Below are positions 34,263 through 44,800 of a DNA stretch of 64,000 nt, piece by piece. Origin of the DNA: Physcia stellaris. Taxonomy: Eukaryota > Ascomycota > Lecanoromycetes > Caliciales > Physciaceae. The stretch is taken from assembly GCA_018902385.1 (NCBI GenBank), contig JABSSW010000004.1, positions 682,001 to 746,000 on the forward strand, in the 5' to 3' direction. Numbering within the stretch: position 1 is the first letter of the stretch; every line of letters starts with the position of its first letter. The notes below the pieces were generated by a model. That model was not told the origin of the DNA, did not search any database, and was given only the letters and a program-made list of their open reading frames with translations. The position numbers and the translations under genes are program-made.

Positions 34263-35522
34263 ATGCCATTTCCCACTACATTCACCACCGGACAATCCGT
34301 ACAGGTGCATCCTTCAGGCGTGAAGCCTTTCACACAATCCAACGAGACTGGAGAACTCTCGCCTGAGACTCAACCCCATGGCCAAACGATCGCCAAGGTG
34401 ACTGGTCCCAGGGCCAAGCCATGGGCACATTTTATAGCAGGAGGGTATGTATGGTACCCTATGGATTGGACCATTGCCCCCGAACAGTACTGACGCATCT
34501 CAGACTGGGCGGGATGCTGTCGGCGACACTTACTTGTCCGCTCGATGTCTTGAAAACGCGACTACAGTCCGACTTCTATCAGTCCCAGCTTCTGGCTTCA
34601 CGCAACGCCAAGGGCATCCTTGCGCCCTCTTCCCTCTCACTTCCACGCAGTGCTCTGCTTCACTTCAGTGAAACTTTCCAGATTCTCTTCTCAATCCACA
34701 GAATAGAGGGTTGGAGGGCTTTGTTCAAGGGTCTCGGCCCCAATCTCGTCGGCGTAGTCCCTGCTAGAGCCATCAACTTCTACTCGTACGGCAATGGGAA
34801 GCGGATCATCAGCGAGACGTTCAATCAAGGCGAGGAAGCAACGTGGGTACATTTATGTGCCGCTGCTGCTGCCGGGGTATTACTGGGACGGCCACGAATC
34901 CCATATGGCTTGTGAAAACACGGCTCCAGTTGGACAAGTCTAATGCCGAAAAAGCAGGGGTACCGGTGGCTAGGCAGTATAGAAATGCCTTTGACTGCAC
35001 GATGCAGACGGTACAGAAAGAGGGGTTCAGGGGTCTGTATCGGGGTCTTAGTGCGAGCTATCTCGGGGTCACAGAGAGTACTTTGCAATGGGTGCTTTAC
35101 GAGCGGATGAAGTTGTTTCTACGAAATCGCGAAACCGAACTCGCAGCAAGCGGGAGAGCGCGCACCACCTGGGACCAGGTTGTAAGGCATGGAGGAGAAT
35201 TGGCCGCCGCCGGAAGCGCAAAGTTCTTCGCCGCCCTTGTCACGTATCCGCACGAAGTTATTCGGACGCGACTTAGACTGGCACCTTTACGAAACGGACA
35301 GATGAAGTATACCGGTATTGTTCAATGCTTCAAAATAATCTGGAAAGAGGAGGGACTGGTATCTTTATATGGTGGACTGATCCCTCATATGCTCCGAGTT
35401 GTGCCTAGTGCTGCTATAATGTTCGGAACGTAGGTCTTCCAAAATCTTGCTCTTCCGGTTACCCATCTCTGACTAGTCACAGGTACGAAGTTATGCTTCG
35501 GTTCCTTGGCACCCATTCATGA
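34263..35522 (+). CDS. RIM2: Mitochondrial pyrimidine nucleotide carrier (Rim2-type), with a frameshift
   Basis: Inner-membrane carrier exchanging pyrimidine nucleotides (and linked to iron use in yeast). Exons 34263-34444, 34504-35429, 35483-35522. The three carrier signatures are present: PLDVLKTR, PIWLVKTR and PHEVIRTR, each followed by the Gly-rich second half of its repeat (GWRALFKGLGPNLVG, GFRGLYRGLSASYLG, GLVSLYGGLIPHMLR). NPIW replaces the usual aspartate region, as in Rim2 proteins. The frame shifts at the GGGG run 34874-34877: exons sum to 1,148 nt, one short of 383 codons, and one added G would join AAAAAG to GITGTATNPIW. No AG acceptor lies in that gap to allow an intron. Probably an error in the sequence rather than a pseudogene; 382 aa if repaired. 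Confidence 0.87.
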
Positions 35523-35932
35523 TTCCCTCAACTGCTAGAGAACACACTGGCTGGATCCCGATGCTATCCTACATGTAACAATATCCACTCATACCTCCCC
35601 CACCGTGTAATAATAAACTATCAAAAGAAGTGCATAGATATATGAGCAATCTTTAGGCGTTGCATTTGGGCTTCCAATGGGCTGCTCTGGGCGGCAACAG
35701 GCGTGTGTATAACGATTACCTGCAGCGGTACGAGATTGGCAAGCCTCGTTGGATTACCGCCCGTTGTATACAATTGTAGAGAATTCTCCGAGTCCACTGT
35801 GCCGGGATCACTTCAGCATCCGCTCACGGTGTTAATTATTTAAAACCGAAGCTAGCAAACGGAGATCTTATCACCGAGGCGGTTCTACTCATATAAGCTC
35901 CACCTTTATCCTCACCACTCTGATTGAGCATA
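35523..35932. other. Intergenic stretch, promoter of the DCAF11-like gene
   Basis: About 410 bp with no open frame worth calling; contains the presumed 3' end of RIM2 and the upstream region of the WD40 gene. Confidence 0.4.
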
Positions 35933-38371
35933 ATGAGCTCTAGACAAGAAAATCAAACACCAGAAAGGTCCGACTCTCCAGATCCTTCGCGTCATGCGAC
36001 CAATACATACGACACGGTACCCGGGGAAAGTGAAATCGATGAGCTCGATGATGACGACATGGATTTCGAGCCGACCACAGATGATAGTGAAGACGCTGAA
36101 TTTCTCGACGCTGACGGAGGTACCGAAGACTTCCATGGTATGTCTGTCATTGTATGCCATAACCTACATCACCTCGTCAAGTCAACGAGTGGCAATTAAA
36201 AGCTGACAAGCCATTGTCCCCCTAATAGATGCTGAGGATGGACTGAGCGGTGTAGATATTGAATTCTCTATAGACGAGGGCGAAGCCAATGAGGATGTTA
36301 CAGAGGAGACTCAAGAAAACCCGCCACCCGATCCTCCGACACGAGCAACAGCTGCAGATAATGCTGGGCGAAGGTATCAAGGTGAGGGTCCTTTTTGAAG
36401 CTAGCATCGCCTTCATTGCTTATTCCCTGCAGTATCACACACGCAAATACTGCGTTTACTAGGCCATGCTGGGCTCCGCAGAATATTCACGAATCACTCG
36501 GACGTTGGGCCCGCTGATGACGATGACGACGACGCCACCTACGGTCTCGGAACTCGCCGCAGACGACGAGCCAGGCGGAGCAAGTATGAGCTTCCCCCAG
36601 TACCTAGTGAAGAAGGGACCAGATTGATGCGTAGCGGTACCTTTGGCTGCACGGACTACTATCAAGACATTGTGAAGAGAAGGAATAGACGACTTGCTAC
36701 TAGACTGATGAATCGAGAGTTGGGAACCGAACGAAGTCATTCGACGAGTCAGGACAAGATCATAGCACAGGTTCGTGGTCATCGAGGGGCCTTGTTCCGA
36801 ATAGATATTCTCAATTGATTCATGACAGGGTCTCATACCATCATCAAAGGCAGACTCTATTATTCACTATAATGCCCGGTGTTACTCTGGCCAATTCTCA
36901 GATGACGGCAATTTTTTCTTTTCATGTGCACAGGACTTTAAGGTCCGGATGTATGATACTTCGAACCCGTACAGCTGGAAGTATTACAAAACAGTGCTCT
37001 ATCCTTATGGACAATGGACGATCACCGATGCCTCGCTTAGTCCAGACAATAAACTGCTGGCTTACAGCTCTATCAGACCTACAGTATGTCTAGCACCCAC
37101 AGATCCAGGAGAGACCGGCGAGCCATGGACCTTGGATTTTGCCTCCATGACGGCTGGAACAAGCCGACAGCGTACATCCCGAGGAGCTTTCCGCAACTTT
37201 GGGGTAGTCTTCTCCTTTCTTGGAAGCCAAACTAGTTTGCTGATCAGTGCATAGATCTGGTCTATAAGATTTTCAGGCGACGGTCGAGAGATTGTGGCCG
37301 GTACCTCAGACCGTTCTGTCCTAGTATATGACATCACTTCCAATCAAACCATTCTCAGGATAGAAGGCCATAGCAATGACGTGAACGCCGTCTGCTTTGG
37401 CGACACTTCTTCTCCACACATATTGTACTCAGGCTCTGATGATACCCTGATAAAGGTTTGGGACCGACGAAGCATGGGCGACAGTCGAGAAGCTGGTGTC
37501 TTTATGGGCCACACCGAGGGCTTAACATATGTCGATAGCAAAGGTGACGGTAGGTATGTGCTCAGCAATGGCAAAGATCAGACGATGAAGCTGTGGGACC
37601 TACGAAAGATGATGTCGCCAGAGAAAGCATCAACTATCAATCCGAGAACATATACTCAGGGATTTGATTACCGCTTTATGAACTATTCGCCCGAGGAATA
37701 CCAACCGCACCCTCACGACTGTTCGCTCGTCACTTACCGTGGCCACAGTGTTCTCAAGACGCTTATCCGTTGCCATTTCTCCCCACCAGGAAGCACCAAT
37801 TCCTCGTACGTGTATTCTGGCAGCGAAGACGGCTCCGTTTATGTGTACAAGATGGATGCGACCCTCGCTGCTAGACTCGATGTTAACGAGACAACCAAGA
37901 ACTCTCGTCCAAGAGATCCAGACGCTTACCTGAACTCTTACGCATATGGTGATGGTGACGACAGTGGTACAGCGTGGAAAACGTGTGTTCGGGATGCAAG
38001 CTGGCATCCGAGTGCTCCTGTCATTGCTGGTATGCCTCCTTTGTTTTTGCCCATAAGCCACTTCTTGTCTTGTGTATCTGGTCAAATGCTCGCTTTTACC
38101 GAATAAAGAATCTAACATTGGTATAGCAACCTCATGGAATGGATGGGGTAATTCTACAGGAACGTGCACGATCCACAGCTGGAATGATGGCGCATCAGAT
38201 GATGAAGGAGAACCAAAGATGGGACAACGGGTAAACCAAACACTCGAGCGCGATGATGCACTGTATGGCCGTCAGGGTAATGGACCAAATCAGTTCAGGA
38301 GTCGATTAAGAAGCCGAAGGGCTGCTGCCCCCGCAGATGATAATGACGCCCAGGAGCCCAATGCATGGTAA
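35933..38371 (+). CDS. WD40-repeat protein, DCAF11/WDR23 family
   Basis: Predicted substrate receptor of a CUL4-DDB1 ubiquitin ligase (DCAF11/WDR23/LEC14B family). Six exons: 35933-36137, 36229-36381, 36433-36770, 36829-37203, 37255-38029, 38127-38371, in phase, 696 aa. Residues 1-120 are acidic and disordered (SEIDELDDDDMDFEP). The WD40 propeller runs from ~230 to the end: CYSGQFSDDGNFFFSCAQD, SIRFSGDGREIVAGTSD, HSNDVNAVCFGD, KVWDRRSM (a WDxR box of the DDB1-binding type), KLWDLRKM, and GHSVLKTLIRCHFSP, a hallmark of the family. The C-terminus is basic then acidic. No oddities in splicing. Confidence 0.92.
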
Positions 38372-38843
38372 TGCTGGACATGGAATGATGCATGAAGATA
38401 ATGCAGGTCCGGCTACTTGCATCATGCTTGCTATTACTGCATTTGGATTGGCATTTAGGTGTTGCAAGGAACACGGAGGACTTTCACCGTTTAGCAGGCA
38501 TAGGCGAATTTTGAGGCCTTGATCGAATCTCTGTCAAGTCACAGATTCGCTGGAGCTCGACGTATTTCTTTGAAGAGACATGAGCAAATCTTACAAGAAT
38601 CTACTGGGCCTCGTCGCCGTAAGTACGGCTTTGCGCCGAGTCACGAATACAACATCGGCTCACTATGGTTTCACCTGAATGCAGAACGTTCACACATACG
38701 CTGACATCTATACCCCTCAAAACCATGTGCACCGATAAACATGATCCATGAATGCCCCAGACCTGCATGCACTCTTGACGCCCATTATATGCTTACACAG
38801 TTGCATTCCTTGGACTATTAACCTCATCCGCCTTTACTTGAGC
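38372..38843. other. Intergenic stretch between convergent DCAF11-like and NVJ2-like genes
   Basis: Shared 3' region of two convergent genes. Short open frames only; nothing supported. Confidence 0.4.
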
Positions 38844-41549
38844 CTACACTCCATTGCTAGGGTGGGGAAGGAATAGATGCACTCGGGCTTTGAGTCTCAT
38901 TGCCAGACGACGCCAGAACGCTCTTTTCGTCATCTGTAAGCGGACTGCTAGGCTCGGACACCGGCGCCTCCACGACCAGCATGCCCTCTCTATCGTGGAC
39001 TTCTTGAACCTCAGATTCCTGTCGCACCCTCTTGGGTAAGGGGGCGGTGGTGCATTAATATTGCGCGGGTTTGTTTCATCCCGGCGTCGCTGCGGCAGGG
39101 CCGGCGGAGCCTCAGGCGAAGGCTTGGACTTTTGCAGAGGCGCTGGGATAGGTTTTCGTTTGGGTAAGCTGAATTGGCCTTTGCGTTCTGGGAAAGGAAG
39201 AGGTTGACCGGGCGGTGGTAGAGGCTGTCCCCGGCCGATGGGATGTTGGGGCGAACCTGCTCGGTCAAGCCTCGAAGTGTGCTCTGATTGACCGGCCGAG
39301 TCCGTGTTACGAGTTATGACGCTCCAGCCCCATTTTTTAGCTGCTGCGGTCGCAGCTCCCAGAGATGCTGTGGAGTACTTCTTTTCCGCCAAAGGATTTA
39401 CGCTGCGGGTGTCCGCCCCGATCGATGTTGTAAAGCGAGCCGGCTCGTGGTCCGAAGATGTCGTCGTATCTAGTGACCTTACACTTTTGCTTTTGCTTGT
39501 GCTCGTTTCAATTTGAGTAGAGGATGTCTCACTAAGATTCAAAGGGGTGGAAGCACGCTCCAAAGTGCTACTCGGCTTGGAGGACGTCGAACTAACACTG
39601 TTAGACTTGCTCTTATGGGATACGCTACCTTCCCAAAGCGCGGGCGGATCCTGTAGAGGACCAATTGGCACCTCTGTTGGTGATATTGGCGGCGACCGCT
39701 GAGATATGGCCATCATAGCGCTAGTGGCATCCGAATAGTTTCTATCCTTTTTCAATGTATGCGCTATACCATTTGGCCTTGAATCGATGTTTGCATTATC
39801 CATACTAAGGAGCGGATCTGCTGCAGAGGCAAATGAGCGAGATCTTATTGCTTTTGGTGGTTCCGGTAGCTTCTTTTGAGAGCCACTTGTGATCGCGCTA
39901 TCAGTGCCCTCGGGCAAAACTTGTGTGGACGTAGCTGCCTTCCTGGGACTGGGTGCTCGCTCAATGGAATCGGATAGCACTGGCAGACTCATTGTTCGGT
40001 CTTCCTTCAATCTTGGTGAAGGCGCTGGCGGCAGGGCAATAGTATTAGCCTCAGCATCGTCCCCCATAACTTCGTCAGGAATGTTGGTGTGAGTCGGAGT
40101 CTGTTCATCGAGATCTTTAGCCCATACGCCACCTCTATTAGTTTGGTCAATAGTGTCGGTGAAAGGGCTGTCATCCCAATGAGGTAGGACGATGGTTTCA
40201 GCGATGACCTCCCTGATCCTGCTTTCGATTGCTCGGAGTATAATATTGTAAGTAATTTGCCTTGAGCTGACTATAGGCTCAATGTTCATGTCGATATATG
40301 GCATAGATTCAAACGAAATCCAGATGCGATTGCTCGGCGGTGGTTTGAATTTGACGAGAGCATGGCCTTCGAGCTTTTTGATAACGACGGCAAGGACAAG
40401 GTTGACTTCCCGAGCTTTGAAGCGAGCACCAAGATCGATTCGAGCAGTAGCGGCAACCTCTAGTCGAAAATTTCCCCCATACTTGAAATCGGCTTCTGCA
40501 CAACAATCACCATCTACCGTGAGGTCTTTAAGCCGTGGATTCGTAAGAAAGGGAGCACCCTCCCCCAGGTCAATTTTCCTCAGGACAATGCCAGAAAGAA
40601 AGGCGGGTTTTTTGACGCGGGCGATTTTCTTGGTGATTCTTTTGCGCAGCATGTCTTCAACATCCTGAGTCTTGTACAGAGCAAGGAAAAGCCGACCAAT
40701 GAGAGCATTGAGCCACCGTGTCTGTAAATGCTCCTCGGAAGAATGCAATTTCTGAACTAGTGTAATGATGTCTTTAACGTCATATTGTTGGGGTCGCGGT
40801 GGCCCGCCAGCCGCATCGGATTTTGCTTCTTGATTGTGCAGCAATGCGAAATAAAAATCTTCCTTGTCCGAACAGTTGTCGGAGAAAAAGTAGAATGGCT
40901 TTGATGTCGAAAATGAATCCTCAACATTCGGCTTACGAGCCAGCCGTATGCTATTCCTCTTGATGAACAGCTCTCCTTCGGGTATATCCTCCTCGCCACC
41001 GTAGATACTAACATCGTGGTGCTCCAGGAAAATGACATGTCGTGGATCTAGCTGCTCCTCGTCATCGTAGAGCATGAGGTGACCGTGCCGTAATACAACG
41101 TAGAAAACATTCCTAGCTCTTTTGGCGGGTTTCCCATTGCCTTTTCCAGGCTCAAGCGTTGGTCCTTGTCGCCGATCGAAGATACTTCTGTACATGCTCT
41201 GGTAAACACTTGGACTTTCCGCCACTACCGTTGCCCCAGCCGGCGTTGTTCGCTCCGGAGGCTTGCCATTGAGGCCTCCAGGCACGTATTCGCGACAAAC
41301 TGCGAAGTAGCCAGCGGCAACATCGGGTTCGTGTCCTCGGCGAAATTTCTCTCCAAGGTTGGCCAGAGCGGTCGTAGGATTGATACTCTTCTCATCGTCG
41401 CGCAGATCAAGGATATCGGTAGGTGAAACAATTGACTCAATATGTGTGGGGAAAGTGAGATAGGCGTGGAGAAGAATGGCACACAGCAGCAGGGGAAGGA
41501 AGGTGATACCACCGAGTATGTAGACAACAACTAAAGCCAAAATGCCCAT
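38844..41549 (-). CDS. SMP-domain lipid-transfer protein (Nvj2/TEX2-like), C-terminus frameshifted
   Basis: ER membrane-contact-site protein that moves lipids (ceramide in yeast Nvj2). Single exon, 901 aa as read. Residues ~5-31 form a membrane anchor (M1 GILALVVVYILGG...). A PH-like domain begins near 147 (NVFYVVLRHGHLMLYDDEEQ) and an SMP domain spans ~280-480 (RWLNALIGRLFLALYKT, PFLTNPRLKDLTVDG, YIDMNIEPIVSSRQIT). The rest is Ser/Pro-rich and disordered. At the GGGGG run 39040-39044 (C run on the coding strand) an alternative frame continues with PLPKRVRQESEVQEV and GMLVVEAPVSEPSSPLTDDE, ending at a TAG at 38857-38859; that acidic tail is far more protein-like than the Arg/Trp-rich tail of the frame as read. 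One missing C explains it. Confidence 0.88.
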   Translation of the reverse strand: MGILALVVVYILGGITFLPLLLCAILLHAYLTFPTHIESIVSPTDILDLRDDEKSINPTTALANLGEKFRRGHEPDVAAGYFAVCREYVPGGLNGKPPERTTPAGATVVAESPSVYQSMYRSIFDRRQGPTLEPGKGNGKPAKRARNVFYVVLRHGHLMLYDDEEQLDPRHVIFLEHHDVSIYGGEEDIPEGELFIKRNSIRLARKPNVEDSFSTSKPFYFFSDNCSDKEDFYFALLHNQEAKSDAAGGPPRPQQYDVKDIITLVQKLHSSEEHLQTRWLNALIGRLFLALYKTQDVEDMLRKRITKKIARVKKPAFLSGIVLRKIDLGEGAPFLTNPRLKDLTVDGDCCAEADFKYGGNFRLEVAATARIDLGARFKAREVNLVLAVVIKKLEGHALVKFKPPPSNRIWISFESMPYIDMNIEPIVSSRQITYNIILRAIESRIREVIAETIVLPHWDDSPFTDTIDQTNRGGVWAKDLDEQTPTHTNIPDEVMGDDAEANTIALPPAPSPRLKEDRTMSLPVLSDSIERAPSPRKAATSTQVLPEGTDSAITSGSQKKLPEPPKAIRSRSFASAADPLLSMDNANIDSRPNGIAHTLKKDRNYSDATSAMMAISQRSPPISPTEVPIGPLQDPPALWEGSVSHKSKSNSVSSTSSKPSSTLERASTPLNLSETSSTQIETSTSKSKSVRSLDTTTSSDHEPARFTTSIGADTRSVNPLAEKKYSTASLGAATAAAKKWGWSVITRNTDSAGQSEHTSRLDRAGSPQHPIGRGQPLPPPGQPLPFPERKGQFSLPKRKPIPAPLQKSKPSPEAPPALPQRRRDETNPRNINAPPPPYPRGCDRNLRFKKSTIERACWSWRRRCPSLAVRLQMTKRAFWRRLAMRLKARVHLFLPHPSNGV

Positions 41550-41863
41550 CGCGTCATGATTGGACGCAAAGGCCGGACTTTCTAGACATATGCAAGTCCA
41601 CTTGAGCCGTGCGGTTCATGGTAAATTAAGTAGTTGTATGCGGCTCTGGTGAATCTGACACATTAATGTCACATTCCTTTGGTTGGGTTTACCGCCTCAG
41701 ATTACTGTGCGCTTTAAGGTGCGCTTCACAAAGAGTCACACTTTGGTTTAAGGACTAATTTTGGATATCTAAGTTACATCATGTTCTAACATCGAACCAT
41801 CGGGTATATCCTGCTGAACACCTTGCAATGCTTCACTTTCCCCTTAATCTCTTCGTGCTTCCT
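41550..41863. other. Short intergenic stretch, NVJ2-like promoter
   Basis: Upstream region of the NVJ2-like gene and 3' end of REV3. A small direct repeat (GTGCGCTT(T)..., near 41708-41725) is visible; nothing else. Confidence 0.4.
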
Positions 41864-44800
41864 TTACCACTCATGGCCACCATGCACCAACTCCTCAAGC
41901 AACTCAATCACTGGCCTTGTGAGTTGCCGAGTGCTTCCAAGGCCTGCCATATGTCTTGCGCGTGTATAGAAAACGGCGCAGTCCTTGCTATCACACCTCA
42001 CTTCCTCGCCCCAAGGTAGGCCCGCACATGACCTGCATACATCTTCGAGTCTCATCGCTTTGTTCTCTGCTTTGTTCAGCTTCGCTCGAAGGGCAAACAA
42101 CGAGACAGAGGCGTGTTGCAAGCAGTCGTGGCAGATGGGTTCTACTTCATCTAGCGTTTTGCGGCACACTAAACATGAGGATGACTTCATATAGGATTCC
42201 AATGTCTTCTTCGAGATGGCGACGTCTTTACCGGTGGCAAGTAATCCTGCTTCGATTCGTCGGATGCGCTGGTATTTCGGCATCTCGTCGTACCACTGTC
42301 GGACGTTGGCGCCAACAAGGTTGAAGATCCGTTCCAGAGGAGGGATAAGGTTCTTCGAGATGTAATATTCTGCATCAAGTTCGTTGTATTCATTGTGTAG
42401 AAGTACTTCTGGAGCCACACAACGATCTATCAGCCTGGCTCCTGGTGCTCCTGAAATAACAACGTAGGGAACACGTTCGCCATACTGCGGCTCAGCACGC
42501 GGGTCTTCTAGCATCCGTTTGGTACTGATCAACGCTCCAGGCGGAGGCAAGCCTTTCTCACTGTAAGTTCCCAGCTTGACCTCTTTTGCGAAGCAGAAGT
42601 CCTGAATGGAGACTTTGCCTTTCATGATTTTGGTGCATTGTCTCTGGAAGTATTCTTTGACCTGGCTTAAGTCTGCCGTTCGAAATAGTATCTTCAAAGC
42701 CTTCTCTTCGACTTTTTGTTCGGCAGGAGTTCCATCACGCCGAACGGTTTCGATGCCCTTGGCATCAAAATCAGGTTCTTTCTGGGACCTGTTTTCGTAT
42801 TTAAAACCCACATACCGCTTTTTCGCTAACAAAACGCAGGGGAAGTAGACCTTCTCAAACTTTAGCTTGACCGGCCTTGGGTTCATGTCAGTGATGGTTT
42901 TGGCAATCTCCGTCCCGATGTCGAAGGCTTCGTCCTTTGTACGACCCTTTAGGTATACAAACAAGCTATCTGTGTCTCCATAGACAACCTCGGCGCCCCA
43001 TCTTTCCACTGAGTGGATTAGCGCTATGGCCTTTTCAAGAGTCTCACGGCCGGTCTGCACAATGCTGTCGGCAATCTCGGAACAGGGCATTCGTCCAGAG
43101 AACGAGGCGGAAGTATAGCCGTAGGTGACGTTTGCAATCAGCTTAAGGGCTAGCTGTCTGTTGTTGAGCAGACGTTGTAAGGTCTTGTCATCTCTGTCGA
43201 TCTTCATCCCACTCTTGACCATGACACGAGTCTCGAGGATTTCCCCCAACATTTTAGCCAACAGTGATTTGCGGATCCCTGGCTTAGCGTACATTATGCC
43301 GTTTGGGGCAATGTTTATTTGGTCCTTCAACAGCTCCAAAAGTCTCTGGTCTCGTTGATAATCTGTAAACCCCATCTTATTCTGACCACGCCAACTCACA
43401 ACTCGGCCGAGAAACGTTGAGTAACAGTAATTATACGCAATCATGACGCTTGGGTACAGGGACTGAAAATCGAGAACAAGGAGCGGGCTGGTGTAGAAGT
43501 CACTTTGTGGCTCCATCACCAATGGAAGGCATTCAAGCGCATTCTGCTGGCCAACCTGCTTTCGGCTTGGTGATGGAAGCACGAAATTTTCCGGTTTTGC
43601 AATCCTGAACATGAGTGATTCTACCTTGAATTGGGATCCTCTGGAGAAGACGGAAAAGAAGTCTACCCCAAGCAACCGTGCTTGCTCACTCGTTCTTGGT
43701 ATTAGCTCGTTCTGTTCAAGGATCTCTAGATCCAGTTGAACACGTGAGATGTAGTAATCCAAAACCTTTGATAGATCCTTTGGTCTTCCGCCTCTGTACC
43801 ACATTGTCAAATCGTGATACGTATAATGCGGAATGCGGCGGTGCAGAAGATGGAAAACTACGTTCTCCATAGTGTACTGAAGTAAGTTCAGCTCTCCCCT
43901 CATTGCGCGCCAGATGTTAATCATATGCCTTCCTGTTACTCGTATAGTTGAGGTATGATTAAAGCCCCATCGATCATTCTCTTTTCCAAATCTGCCATGC
44001 GATTGCGACAGCATACGTGAGAATTCATCACAGAGATTGTAATCATACTTGAATCTTGCTCGCTCTATGATATATCCCCAAGAACCTCCATGCACCTCGT
44101 ACCCTGTAAGGATGTCTGGATCATGGTGCCTTACAATGTCTACTATTCGGTTGATGAGATCAAGCTCGGAATTTTCTTCATCGACCTCAACCCCGTATTG
44201 CTGAGCTATCTTATGAGCGAATCCACCGTCTTCTGTAAGCGCTAAAATACCGACGTGAGTACCCTCGTTTATACCGTTGACCTCTAATTCTTGGTCGTCA
44301 GACTGGATACACCAAAAAATGCATTCAATGGCGTCAACTTCAGGGTTTGGCACAAGCTTTCCCCTTGTGTTGACGTGTATTTCAAGGCTCATGATGCTCA
44401 TGTATTGAGTCTCATGCTGGACGCTAGTTGAGTCCTGCTTTTGAGAGTATTTGAAGCCGTGTCGGTTTTTTTGTGTCACAGCATCGATCTGAGACAGGTC
44501 TTCTTTCGTGCCAACAATACCAGCTCCGACAGCACGCTCCGTATAAGCTGTCTTGCTCCAATCATCTTCGCCTTCGGCCCAGATCCCAACCTCAGCTCGA
44601 GTCGGAGGTCGTATGCTGATCTCCCATGTACGCAAACCGCAAGATCTTCTTCGGTGTTGATGTACCCTATCCTCTGTGAATCTATCCAAGACAATGGGTT
44701 GTCTTTCTCCATTCCTATCGGTCTTTTTTCCCGTGCCGTCGAAGTCTGGAAGATATGGCACGGTGCTGCTTTCGATTTTGAAATCTTTTCCTGCGTACTC

